A stretch of 64,000 nt of DNA, taken from positions 1,302,001 through 1,366,000 of the forward strand of contig JACKJA010000002.1 in assembly GCA_020638175.1 (NCBI GenBank). Direction: 5' to 3'. A program made the position numbers and the translations under genes. Below the pieces are notes generated by a model that was not told the origin of the DNA, made no database searches, and saw only the letters and a program-made list of their open reading frames with translations. This document shows, one piece after another, positions 9,102 to 17,421 of the stretch (position 1 is the stretch's first letter; the number at the start of each line of letters is the position of its first letter). Origin of the DNA: Rhodospirillales bacterium. Lineage in GTDB: Bacteria; Pseudomonadota; Alphaproteobacteria; Micavibrionales; Micavibrionaceae.

Positions 9102-9844
9102 TGTGTGTCGGCCTCTTCGGGCATGATTTGTTTTGTCAGGATCAAACGCAGGGCATCGGCGCGGGTATAGGCGTTTTCAATAGCGCGCGCTGCGGTCAGT
9201 GCTTCTTCATATTGCCCCTTGCCTGCAAAAATCCGGGAAACGGCACTGCGGGCACGGTCGCGATAAGGCGGGCTTTCAATCCCGGCAATGCTCTGCAAGG
9301 CTTGATCCAGCTTGTTTTGTTTGGCCTCTACCTCGGCAATTTCCTCATAGGCTTTGTCACGCTGGGAAAGATTGTCGATGGAAACCGTCGTTGCCCGGCC
9401 ATCGTCATCGAACCCGGCCAGAACCTGGCCTTTGGCGACATAACGCAGGGCAATCGGACGGGAAGCATCGCTTTCAATTTCCTGTGCGGCCAGAATCAGG
9501 CTGTCATACAGGGCTTTTTTCTCTGTATCGGATAAGTCCGTTTCCGCGGCGGCGACGCCGATCCCGCGAATGGTCATGGCCCGCGTATCGGAATTCTCGA
9601 CTTTTTCGATCAGGGCCAGCGCTTCATCGGTCTTTTTTTCATGAGTTAAAAGCTTCGCCAGTTCGCGGTAGGTTTGATCCCGCCAGCGCGCCTCATCGAT
9701 TTTTTCACTGACTGTTTCCAGTTCCTTCAACAGGCACGCGGTATCTTTCGCGGCGCAGACCTTGGCGTCCTGACTCAGCGCTGTCAGGGGCATGCCAAGG
9801 ACAAAGGCAAGAAAAAGTAACATATTCATAGACTTCGTATTCAT
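9098..9844 (-). CDS. Exported TPR-like repeat protein upstream of ftsE
   Basis: 248 residues. A signal peptide (residues 1-24, ending LTALSQDA) is followed by helical repeats of the pattern RDQTYRELAKLL, DEALALIEKVENSD, DKAYEEIAEVEAKQNK and YEEALTAARAIENAYTRADA, which look like degenerate tetratricopeptide or Sel1-like repeats. It should be periplasmic and probably binds other proteins. I do not recognise the family. The gene opens the operon that contains ftsE and ftsX, with an ATGA overlap, so a role linked to the FtsEX complex or its envelope partners is a reasonable inference. GGGAAG about nine bases upstream supports the start at 9844. Confidence 0.6.
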   Translation of the reverse strand: MNTKSMNMLLFLAFVLGMPLTALSQDAKVCAAKDTACLLKELETVSEKIDEARWRDQTYRELAKLLTHEKKTDEALALIEKVENSDTRAMTIRGIGVAAAETDLSDTEKKALYDSLILAAQEIESDASRPIALRYVAKGQVLAGFDDDGRATTVSIDNLSQRDKAYEEIAEVEAKQNKLDQALQSIAGIESPPYRDRARSAVSRIFAGKGQYEEALTAARAIENAYTRADALRLILTKQIMPEEADTQ

Positions 9845-9921
9845 ATCCGCTAACTTCCCGATTGTTCAAAATCTTTTATATAGGTTATACTTACGCTTTG
9901 GAATGTTCATCTGGCTAATCC

Positions 9922-10911
9922 ATGATTTTAACCTGTGAAAAATGCGCGACAAGATTTCTGGTCTCGGCCTCGGCTTTGGGGGCAACGGGCCGTCGTGTGC
10001 GCTGCTCCCAATGCGCGCATGAATGGTTTCAGGAACCGGAAGAGGGCGCTGACACGAGCGGCGCATGGGATGAATCGGATGATGATATGCTCATCGATCT
10101 GGGGGAACAGGCCGTAGATTCTGTCGAGGAAGAGCCTGTTGCACAGGAAATGTCTGTGGACGAATTCCTTGCTGACGAGCCTGATGACGAGGAGTCCGCA
10201 GAGGATGAAACGTTCGATGATGGCGACGAAGAAGACTTTTCGGGGGACGATGTCGCGGATGAACTGGACGAAGACATCCCCGATTCGATCAAGCCGTTGC
10301 CGGTTACAGCCGACGAAGAGGCCGCACCTGTCACGGGATCTGGGGAGCCATGGACGGGCTATGCCGCCGCGGCTGGCATCTTCGTTCTGATTTTTGTGGG
10401 TTTGCTGGCTTTGAAAGGGCCGTTGACGACGGCCATGCCCTCGACGGCCGGGCTGTACAAGCTGCTGGGGATTTCGACAGCCGTGCCGGGCGAGGGGCTT
10501 ATCTTTGACGGTGTGCGGGCCGATATCGAAACGGACTCTCACGGAGCGCCCGTCCTCAGGATCAAAGGCAACCTGATAAATCTGGGTGAAAAACCCATAG
10601 ATGTTCCGGCGCTTTTGGCCTCTGTCCGCAAAGAGGGCGATGAAGTATTGCATAGCTGGGTCATTGACGCCCCGCAGCCGGAGATCGCCCCGCATGAGGA
10701 ACTTACCTTTTCTGCAGAAACGGTCGATGTGCCGGAAGAGGCGCGCGCGGTGAACGTCACTTTCGTTCTGGGCGGAACGGCTCCTGATAAGGGGAGCGAT
10801 GCGCTGGAAGAGGAGTATGCCGCGGACTCTCATGAGGAACCGGCCAAGCCGGAATCCTCACACGAAGCGCCTGCTCATGGTAATGACTCCCATGGCGGCG
10901 GACATCATTAA
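9922..10911 (+). CDS. MJ0042 zinc-ribbon membrane protein with DUF3426-like C-terminal domain
   Basis: 329 residues. The N-terminus is a zinc ribbon with two CxxC pairs (LTCEKCATRF and VRCSQCAHEW). A strongly acidic linker of about 90 residues follows, then one membrane segment (about 150-170, AGIFVLIFVGLLAL), a C-terminal beta domain (about 195-285) typical of DUF3426-type proteins, and an acidic, His-rich tail ending GGGHH. It stands divergent to the ftsE operon, which is the usual alphaproteobacterial neighbourhood. Function is not established; the ribbon probably faces the cytoplasm. The 3' end meets lysA tail to tail with a four-base overlap. Confidence 0.8.
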   Translation: MILTCEKCATRFLVSASALGATGRRVRCSQCAHEWFQEPEEGADTSGAWDESDDDMLIDLGEQAVDSVEEEPVAQEMSVDEFLADEPDDEESAEDETFDDGDEEDFSGDDVADELDEDIPDSIKPLPVTADEEAAPVTGSGEPWTGYAAAAGIFVLIFVGLLALKGPLTTAMPSTAGLYKLLGISTAVPGEGLIFDGVRADIETDSHGAPVLRIKGNLINLGEKPIDVPALLASVRKEGDEVLHSWVIDAPQPEIAPHEELTFSAETVDVPEEARAVNVTFVLGGTAPDKGSDALEEEYAADSHEEPAKPESSHEAPAHGNDSHGGGHH

Positions 10912-12176
10912 AGCCAGTCGGGAATAGTTTCCTGCGCCAGAATATCTTCCACGCTTTGCCGCTCATGGATCAGGGCATGCTTGTCACCATCAACCAGAAT
11001 TTCCGCCGGCAGGCTGCGCGTGTTGTAGTTGGAAGCCATGACATAGCCATAGGCGCCGCTGACCATGATTGCCAGCAAGTCACCGGGCATGGCGGGGGGA
11101 AGGTGACGGCCTTTGGCAAAAGTATCCCCGGTTTCGCAAATCGGCCCGACGATATCATAGGTTTTCATCGGCTCGTCCCGGTTTTCAACCATACGAATAG
11201 GATGAAAGGCGTCATACATCGCCGGACGTGCCAGGTCGTTCATGCCGGAATCGACAATCACAAAAGATTTGTGCTGCCCTTCCTTGACGTAAAGCGCGCG
11301 GGTCAGCAAAAGCCCGGCTTCCCCGGTAATCATCCGTCCGGGTTCCAGGATAATCTGTGTGTCCAGCGGATGGATGATGTCACGGACAAGGGTGGCATAG
11401 CTTTTCAGGCACGGCGCTTTTTCCTGATTGTAAACGACCCCAAGGCCGCCGCCGAGATCAAGCGTTGTAAGCGGCAAGCCTTGCTCTTTTATCCACTGTG
11501 CCAGATCGGCCAGCTTTTTGAAGGCGGCGGCAAACGGCTCAAGCGTTGTAAGCTGGGATCCGATATGCAGGCTCAGCCCTTGCGGCTCCAGCCACGGATG
11601 ATCGGCGGCCCGGCGGTAAAGCACTTCAACTTCCTCGCGCAGCATCCCGAATTTGTTTTCCTTGGTTCCGGTGGTGATTTTGGCATGTGTTCCGGCATCT
11701 TCATCCGGATTAAGACGCAGGGCGATCGGAGCCTTGATCCCGATTTTTTCGGCCAGCACAGCGATATGTTCCATTTCCGGCGCGGACTCGACGTTGATCT
11801 GCAAGATGCCGGATTTAAGGGCCGATATGATTTCCGCATCACTTTTCCCAACGCCTGAAAAAACGGTTTTGGGCGCAGAGATGCCTGCCGCCTGCGCTCT
11901 TTTTAATTCGCCGCCGGAGACAATATCAATCCCCAGCCCCAGCGTTTGCAGCAGCTTTAAGACGGCAATATTGCTGTTAGCCTTGCATGCGAAAGCGATC
12001 AGGGGCTGTGCGTGTTCCGGCAGGGTGTCCAGAAAAGCCTGTTGCAGCGCCCTGACGTTGGCCCTGATTTTCGAGGCGCTGTAAACATACGATGGCGTGC
12101 CGTAAACGGCGGCTATTTCCGTCAGCGATATGTCATCGGCATACAAAACACCGTTTTTATCAGTAAAGCCTGTCAT
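10908..12176 (-). CDS. lysA: Diaminopimelate decarboxylase
   Basis: 422 residues. PLP enzyme making L-lysine from meso-diaminopimelate. The alanine-racemase-like barrel carries the PLP lysine in AFACKANSNIAVLKLL, the glycine loop LDLGGGLGVVY and EPGRMITGEAG. The C-terminal beta domain has PICETGDTFAKGR, with the active-site cysteine, and GAYGYVMASNYN. The start is ATG 12176, behind GAGGA; an ORF extending to 12272 would run through the lptM coding region in another frame. It follows lptM by ten bases. In related genomes argH lies upstream of this pair; here tlpA does. Confidence 0.95.
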   Translation of the reverse strand: MTGFTDKNGVLYADDISLTEIAAVYGTPSYVYSASKIRANVRALQQAFLDTLPEHAQPLIAFACKANSNIAVLKLLQTLGLGIDIVSGGELKRAQAAGISAPKTVFSGVGKSDAEIISALKSGILQINVESAPEMEHIAVLAEKIGIKAPIALRLNPDEDAGTHAKITTGTKENKFGMLREEVEVLYRRAADHPWLEPQGLSLHIGSQLTTLEPFAAAFKKLADLAQWIKEQGLPLTTLDLGGGLGVVYNQEKAPCLKSYATLVRDIIHPLDTQIILEPGRMITGEAGLLLTRALYVKEGQHKSFVIVDSGMNDLARPAMYDAFHPIRMVENRDEPMKTYDIVGPICETGDTFAKGRHLPPAMPGDLLAIMVSGAYGYVMASNYNTRSLPAEILVDGDKHALIHERQSVEDILAQETIPDWL

Positions 12177-12186
12177 GAAAACGTCC

Positions 12187-12360
12187 TCAATAAGGTTCGG
12201 GAGACGGATCGGTCGAAACATCCGGATAGGTACGCGGATAGGTGTCGTTTTCGACTCCCGGCGGTGCATCAAGGGAATTCGGTTTTATTCCGCAAGCCCC
12301 CAGAAGCATCGTGGACAGGAACAGGCCCGCGAGGATATAATAAAAAGATAGAGGGCGCAT
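12187..12360 (-). CDS. lptM: Small lipoprotein LptM (YifL-like)
   Basis: A 57-residue frame. It starts MRPLSFYYILAGLF, has a lipobox LLGAC at residues 19-23, and then a short proline-rich tail (GIKPNSLDAPPG ... DPSPEPY). LptM is a lipoprotein that assists maturation of the LptD/LptE lipopolysaccharide translocon at the outer membrane. The stop lies ten bases before the lysA start, which is the standard arrangement in proteobacteria and the main reason for the call. The start ATG 12360 is divergent from the tlpA-like gene 49 bases away. Small size makes the family call less certain than the existence of a lipoprotein gene. Confidence 0.82.
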   Translation of the reverse strand: MRPLSFYYILAGLFLSTMLLGACGIKPNSLDAPPGVENDTYPRTYPDVSTDPSPEPY

Positions 12361-12409
12361 GAGGTGCCTTTCTTGTTTGTCTTTCTGTATTCCTTAGAGG
12401 ATAGGGGTC

Positions 12410-13063
12410 ATGGTTTCAACCCTCTTGTCGGGACGTCGCGCGGTTTTCCTTCTATGCGGCATTATGCTGTTAGGGGCGCTGGCCCCGGCTTACGCCACGG
12501 ATGCGCCGGCCCCCGGAAGCATTTGTCCAGCGGCGCAAGACAATAAACCGGAAGCAGGCCCTTTGTTTTTATCGACGAAGGTCGACGATAACGTTTTTGT
12601 CATGAATTACCCCCCGGCGCCGTTTTCGGATTCGGAAACGACGCTTTACGATGAAGCGGATAATCCGCACGCCCTGAAAGATGTCCTGAAAGGCCATTAT
12701 TCCCTGATTAATTTCTGGGCGACATGGTGTACGCCTTGTGTGCTTGAAATGCCGACCTTGAGCCGGTTAAGCCAAACCCCTTTGTCCGAAACATTTCAGG
12801 TTGTTTTTATTTCGATGGATTATCCGGAAAATGCCGCCAGTCTGAAGGCTAAAATGGCACAAAGTTCGCTGCCGGAGATATCAGGCTATTATACGGCGGT
12901 AGATGACCGGTTGTGGCGGCAGATTATGATGTACGGTGTGCCGTCCAGCTATCTGATAAACCCGGACGGCGAGGTCGTGTATACGATTACCGGCGGCGTT
13001 GACTGGATGGCGCCGGATGTTCTTTCCTTCCTTAAAATGGTGATAGACCAAGACAACGGATAG
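12410..13063 (+). CDS. TlpA-like thiol:disulfide oxidoreductase
   Basis: 217 residues. An N-terminal signal or anchor (about residues 8-30, LLCGIMLLGALAPAYA) precedes a thioredoxin fold with the active site FWATWCTPCVLEMP (CxxC at about 105-108), the cis-proline loop YGVPSSYLINPDGEVV and a C-terminal helix. It should work in the periplasm as a reductase, for example for cytochrome c maturation or oxidised cysteines. The substrate is not evident. It is divergent from lptM-lysA, a placement common in alphaproteobacteria. Confidence 0.85.
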   Translation: MVSTLLSGRRAVFLLCGIMLLGALAPAYATDAPAPGSICPAAQDNKPEAGPLFLSTKVDDNVFVMNYPPAPFSDSETTLYDEADNPHALKDVLKGHYSLINFWATWCTPCVLEMPTLSRLSQTPLSETFQVVFISMDYPENAASLKAKMAQSSLPEISGYYTAVDDRLWRQIMMYGVPSSYLINPDGEVVYTITGGVDWMAPDVLSFLKMVIDQDNG

Positions 13064-13168
13064 ATTTTATTGTATGAATAAGAGGACTTTTTTTGCCGTC
13101 GCTTATCTTTTGTAAAGATTTTTACAGTCATAATTGAAGAATTCACACCGCAGCACAGAAGTAGGGGT

Positions 13169-14452
13169 ATGCAGGGGTATATACAACAAGATTCACGCCA
13201 GATTAACGTTCAAACCCTGACGCAAGAACAACTGAATGAGATTGTTGAGTTGCACAGGCTTTTTACGGAGGGGCGCAATGGCGGCCGTCGGGCAATCCTG
13301 CGCCGCATTGACCTGTCGGGACTGTCTCTGAAGGATAAGAACTTAAGTCAGGCAGACCTGAGCGGCTGTGACATGACGGATATGGATTTATCCGGCGCCA
13401 ATTTCCATGAAGCCTGTTTATATGCCTGTAATTTAAGTCATGCCAATTTGCACCGGACATGCTTTGTGCGGGCCGATTTACGCGGATCGAAAATTGAAAA
13501 CGCCGATCTGAAGGAAGCCAATCTCGATTCGGCGGATTTGCGGAGCGGCGGGCTGGCCAGTGACGGCGACTTTACGGCCCAGCCCCAGAACGTCAATTTC
13601 CGGGGGGCTAATCTGGCTGGCGCGAGATTGTCGGGAACGCTGGCGAACAACGCTGATTTCTCCGATGCTATCATGGCGAAAACCGATTTGAGCGGCGCCG
13701 ATCTGAGCGGCGCCCGGTTTGAGGGGGCGGACCTGACCGAAGCCGAAATTCGCGGCGCCCAACTGGGCGGGGCCAATATGCGTTCGGCGATTTTAACCGG
13801 CGTTCGGCTGGAGGAAATCAAAAGCAGCGGCGTTGATCTGGAAGGCTCTATCACGGATGAGAATGTCGGAAAATCCATCCGCGATCTGAAAAGCCCGTTG
13901 CCTGTCATGATTAAGGAACACCGTAACTGGGTGGCCAGCGTCGGCAAAGAGGGACGGCAGCTTGATCTGAGCGGCTATGACCTGCGGACGTTGTTGTCCT
14001 TGTCCGGCGAGAAACTGACGGCTCTGAAGGCTGTGGGTGCGCGCTGGTGTGGTATGGATTTGACGGATATTCACTTGCAAAGCTCGATCCTTAATGACGG
14101 TGACTTCCGAAGCTGTTTTCTCAAAGGGGCTGATTTTCGGGCCAGCAGCCTTAAGGGCGCACGGTTCAGTCACGCTGATTTGCGCGGCGCCGATTTTAAT
14201 CCGCTTTACTTCGAGGCCGGCGGTCAGAAACATGCTAGCCCGACAACGATGGACGGCGTGAATATGCGCTATGCGAATTGCACCGGCACCAAGTTCCGCC
14301 AGGTTTCCTTCAAAAATGCCGATTTGGCTAACGCGGATTTTGCAGCGGCGGATTTACGGGCGGCGGACTTCACGGGCGCGAATCTGGACGGTGTGAATTT
14401 TGAAGGCGCGCAAATGGAAGGCGCAATTTTTGATGAGGGGGTCGGGCCTTAA
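13169..14452 (+). CDS. Pentapeptide-repeat protein
   Basis: 427 residues. After an N-terminal segment (1-45, with QEQLNEIVELHRLF and GGRRAILRR) come many A(D/N)LXX repeats in two blocks, about 46-235 and 300-425, for example LSQADLSGCDMTDMDLSGAN and NADLANADFAAADLRAADF. They form a right-handed quadrilateral beta helix. The blocks are separated by a non-repeat region (about 235-270, IRDLKSPLPVMIKEHRNWV). No signal peptide is seen, so it is probably cytoplasmic. The role is unknown; some family members mimic DNA and bind gyrase, but nothing here proves that. The stop overlaps the convergent ubiG stop. Confidence 0.85.
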   Translation: MQGYIQQDSRQINVQTLTQEQLNEIVELHRLFTEGRNGGRRAILRRIDLSGLSLKDKNLSQADLSGCDMTDMDLSGANFHEACLYACNLSHANLHRTCFVRADLRGSKIENADLKEANLDSADLRSGGLASDGDFTAQPQNVNFRGANLAGARLSGTLANNADFSDAIMAKTDLSGADLSGARFEGADLTEAEIRGAQLGGANMRSAILTGVRLEEIKSSGVDLEGSITDENVGKSIRDLKSPLPVMIKEHRNWVASVGKEGRQLDLSGYDLRTLLSLSGEKLTALKAVGARWCGMDLTDIHLQSSILNDGDFRSCFLKGADFRASSLKGARFSHADLRGADFNPLYFEAGGQKHASPTTMDGVNMRYANCTGTKFRQVSFKNADLANADFAAADLRAADFTGANLDGVNFEGAQMEGAIFDEGVGP

Positions 14453-15204
14453 TCAGGTTTACGGGCGCTCATAAAGTAATTCACATCAACATCTTTATCC
14501 GATATCTGAAATTCACCGCTTAATGGATTGATAACCAATCCTTTTTCGTTAACGGCGCTTAGCCCGGCGTGCCGGAGTGATGCCGCCAGTTCGCTGGGCC
14601 GTACGAACTTGTCCCAGCTATGCGTGCCGCGGGGCACCCAGCGCAGGATATATTCGGCGGCGATAATGCTCATGGCATAGGATTTGGCTGTGCGGTTCAG
14701 GGTGGAAAAAATAATAAGCCCGCCCGGTTTGCACAAAGCCGCACAAGACTCAATAAACGCATCCCGGTCGGCGACATGCTCGATGATTTCCAGCGCCAAA
14801 ACGACGTCATACCGACCGGATTCTTTGGGAAGGAGGCTTTCGGCAGAACCGTTACGGTAGGCAATATCCAGTCCCGACTGGGCGGCATGGGCGATGGCGA
14901 CATCAATCGCATTGCGGTCCGCGTCAATGCCGTTTACATCCGCGCCCAGACGGGCCATTGGCTCGCACACCAGTCCGCCGCCGCAGCCGATATCCAAAAC
15001 CTTCAGCCCTTTAAAAGGCGCCAAAGAAGCCGGATCGGACAAACTGAAATGGTCTTCGATCTGTTGGCGGATATAGCTCATACGCGCCGGGTTCAGGCGA
15101 TGCAACGGGCGGAACGGACCGCTCTCATCCCACCAGTGCGCAGAGTCCTTTGCAAAATTTTCAATTTCCTGCACATCAATAGTGTTGTTTTCTGAAGCAG
15201 GCAT
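14449..15204 (-). CDS. ubiG: Ubiquinone biosynthesis O-methyltransferase
   Basis: 251 residues. SAM-dependent methylation of the two hydroxyl groups during ubiquinone synthesis. Typical blocks are FAKDSAHWWDESGPFRPLH near the N-terminus, LNPARMSYIR, motif I KVLDIGCGGGLVCEPMARLG, and HSWDKFVRPSEL in the C-terminal half. The start at 15204 is chosen for AAAGGAAG just upstream and for family length; the open frame extends to 15597 but those residues overlap lysC and do not resemble UbiG. It is divergent from lysC across a 69-base gap, the classic alphaproteobacterial ubiG/lysC pair. Confidence 0.95.
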   Translation of the reverse strand: MPASENNTIDVQEIENFAKDSAHWWDESGPFRPLHRLNPARMSYIRQQIEDHFSLSDPASLAPFKGLKVLDIGCGGGLVCEPMARLGADVNGIDADRNAIDVAIAHAAQSGLDIAYRNGSAESLLPKESGRYDVVLALEIIEHVADRDAFIESCAALCKPGGLIIFSTLNRTAKSYAMSIIAAEYILRWVPRGTHSWDKFVRPSELAASLRHAGLSAVNEKGLVINPLSGEFQISDKDVDVNYFMSARKPD

Positions 15205-15273
15205 GAATCTTCCTTTGCATTTTCGTGTTCGGGTTTGTAAAGGTATTAATAATCCATTGAGGGTGCGAAAGCA

Positions 15274-16506
15274 ATGAAACGAATTGTAGTGAAATTCGGC
15301 GGGACGTCCGTTGCGGATATAGAAAAAATCGAGCATGCGGCCGGGAAAGTGGCCGAGGAAGTGCGGCGCGGCAATCAGGTCGCCGTCGTGGTTTCGGCGA
15401 TGTCCGGCGTGACCAATCAACTGGTCGATTATTGTCACCAGATCAGCCCCGACCATGATCCGTGCGAATATGACACGGTGGTCGCCAGCGGGGAGCAAGT
15501 GACCTCCGGCCTGATGGCGCTGGCTCTTCAGAAACGAGGGATTGCGGCGCGATCTTGGCAAGGCTGGCAGGTGCCGATCCGCTGCGATAATTCGCATGGC
15601 AAGGCCCGCATTCGCCGGATCGGCGGCGAGGCCATGGTTGAATCTCTGGAAAACGGCGAGGTTGCGGTTCTGGCCGGGTTTCAGGGCATCGGTGATGATA
15701 ACCGGATTACCACGCTGGGGCGCGGCGGTTCGGATACCTCGGCTGTGGCGCTGGCGGCGGTGGTAAAGGCCGATCGCTGTGATATCTATACCGACGTTGA
15801 CGGCGTTTATACGGCCGATCCGCGCATTGTGCCTAAGGCCCGGAAACTGGACGTTATATCGTATGAAGAAATGCTGGAAATGGCGTCCATGGGCGCCAAG
15901 GTTTTACAGGTGCGCTCCGTCGAAATGGCAATGAAGCGCGGCGTGCCTGTACAGGTGCTTTCAACGTTTGAAGGGCCGGTCGGCAGCGATATGCCGGGAA
16001 CGCTCGTGACAAAAGAGGAGGATATCGTGGAAGATGAAATCGTCAACGGGGTGACCTGTGACCGGAGCGAAGCCAAAATTACACTGGTCGGCGTGACTGA
16101 CGTGCCGGGGATTGCGGCAAAGATTTTTTCACCGCTGGCGGACGCCAATATCAACGTTGATATGATCGTCCAGAACGTTTCGCATGATGGTCGGTCAACG
16201 GATATGACCTTTACGGTTCCCAAAACGGAACTCAATCATGCACTGGGTATTATCAAGGCTATCGACGGCGTCGAACAGAAAGACATATTGTCAAATGATG
16301 CGCTGACCAAGGTGTCTGTGGTCGGGATCGGTATGAAAAGCCATGCCGGCGTGGCGCGGACGATGTTTAGTACCTTGGCCTACAAGGGAATTAACATCCA
16401 CGTGATTTCCACATCCGAGATTAAAATCAGCGTCCTGATCGACGATGAATATACGGAACTGGCCATGCGGGCATTGCATGATGCTTACGGTCTGGATCAA
16501 TCATAA
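15274..16506 (+). CDS. lysC: Aspartate kinase
   Basis: 410 residues. First step of the lysine, methionine and threonine branch. The kinase domain begins VVKFGGTSVADIEKI and contains VASGEQVTSGLMALAL, the RGGSDTSAVALAA loop and DIYTDVDGVYTADPRIV. Two C-terminal ACT domains (about 265-330 and 345-405, including VGIGMKSHAGVARTMF) give feedback control by amino acids. The length is that of class I monofunctional aspartokinases. With lysA nearby, the lysine pathway appears functional in this organism. Confidence 0.96.
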   Translation: MKRIVVKFGGTSVADIEKIEHAAGKVAEEVRRGNQVAVVVSAMSGVTNQLVDYCHQISPDHDPCEYDTVVASGEQVTSGLMALALQKRGIAARSWQGWQVPIRCDNSHGKARIRRIGGEAMVESLENGEVAVLAGFQGIGDDNRITTLGRGGSDTSAVALAAVVKADRCDIYTDVDGVYTADPRIVPKARKLDVISYEEMLEMASMGAKVLQVRSVEMAMKRGVPVQVLSTFEGPVGSDMPGTLVTKEEDIVEDEIVNGVTCDRSEAKITLVGVTDVPGIAAKIFSPLADANINVDMIVQNVSHDGRSTDMTFTVPKTELNHALGIIKAIDGVEQKDILSNDALTKVSVVGIGMKSHAGVARTMFSTLAYKGINIHVISTSEIKISVLIDDEYTELAMRALHDAYGLDQS

Positions 16507-16545
16507 ATCTGGCTAATTTAAAAAAATTATCCTATACATAAGCCT

Positions 16546-17421
16546 ATGCAGCAAAATACGGATCAAACCCAGCAATCCCAACAATGGGATTACTATAACG
16601 CGGATATCCCGGTGGGGTATATTCTGCGCCGTACGCGCGAGCATTACGGGCAAACGCTGGCGGATGTCGAGGCAATTTTGCGTATCCGGGCATGCCAGCT
16701 CGAAGCGATCGAAGAGGGACGCTCCGAAGATTTGCCGGGCCGGGTGTATGCGATCGGTTTTGTCCGGGCTTATGCCGAATATCTGGGGCTGCCGCCGGAC
16801 GATATCGTTCATCTGTTCAAGATACAGGTAGCCGGGGCGGGTGGTCATCGGCCTTCGTTGCAAATGCCGGTCGCGGCGTCAGAGAGTAAAATTCCGGGCC
16901 GTTACATTCTGGCGGCGTCTTTGACGGCTTTGGTTGCCATCATTGCGGGCCTGTTGATGACAGCCGGAAATCATGAAATTCAGCCGGCGGCGGGAATTCC
17001 CCCGGTGCCCCAGACGATGAAAGAAAAAAGCGCTGATTTGTCCTTGATGGACAATATGCCTCTGGAAGGCGCGCTATACGCCGCGATTGAAACGGCGGCG
17101 GGCGATCCCGCGTGGCTGGAACCTGGCACAGATGTGTCTTCGGCCATGATTATCGAAGCGACAGACAAAGCCTGGGTGGAAATTCGCGCGAAAGATGATA
17201 CGGTTTTGCTGTCCCGCATCTTGGAGAAGGGCGAAAGCTTCTCCGTCCCCGTGGCGGAAGGGCTGGTTCTCGATACCGGCAACATGGGCGCGCTATCCTT
17301 CACCATAGGCGGGCGGGCTCTGCCGGTTGAGGCGGCGGATGGTGAAATCCGCCGGGGCGTGGAACTGGATAAATTATTGCCGGCAAGCACGGAGCCTGCC
17401 GCAGGAGATGCCTATGAGTAA
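16546..17421 (+). CDS. RodZ-like helix-turn-helix membrane protein (DUF4115)
   Basis: 291 residues. The N-terminal helix-turn-helix (about 22-90: VGYILRRTREHYGQTLADVE and YAIGFVRAYAEYLGL) is of the Cro/RodZ class. A basic stretch and one membrane helix (about 120-140, YILAASLTALVAIIAGLLM) follow, then a C-terminal periplasmic beta domain (about 200-270, KAWVEIRAKDDTVL ... GEGESFSVPV-like) matching DUF4115. RodZ links MreB to the elongasome and cell shape. Placement directly before ispG, with an eight-base overlap, is a conserved alphaproteobacterial order. Confidence 0.85.
   Translation: MQQNTDQTQQSQQWDYYNADIPVGYILRRTREHYGQTLADVEAILRIRACQLEAIEEGRSEDLPGRVYAIGFVRAYAEYLGLPPDDIVHLFKIQVAGAGGHRPSLQMPVAASESKIPGRYILAASLTALVAIIAGLLMTAGNHEIQPAAGIPPVPQTMKEKSADLSLMDNMPLEGALYAAIETAAGDPAWLEPGTDVSSAMIIEATDKAWVEIRAKDDTVLLSRILEKGESFSVPVAEGLVLDTGNMGALSFTIGGRALPVEAADGEIRRGVELDKLLPASTEPAAGDAYE

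Noticed and set aside
10956..11858. Plus-strand ORF of 300 codons
   Set aside because: It is antisense to lysA, which has the complete PLP and decarboxylase motifs.
13261..14450. Tandem repeats in DNA within the pentapeptide gene considered as a satellite
   Set aside because: The periodicity is codon-level from A(D/N)LXX repeats and is fully explained by the protein.
15205..15597. N-terminal extension of ubiG to 15597
   Set aside because: It overlaps the lysC coding region on the other strand, has no ribosome site and gives residues foreign to UbiG; AAAGGAAG supports 15204.
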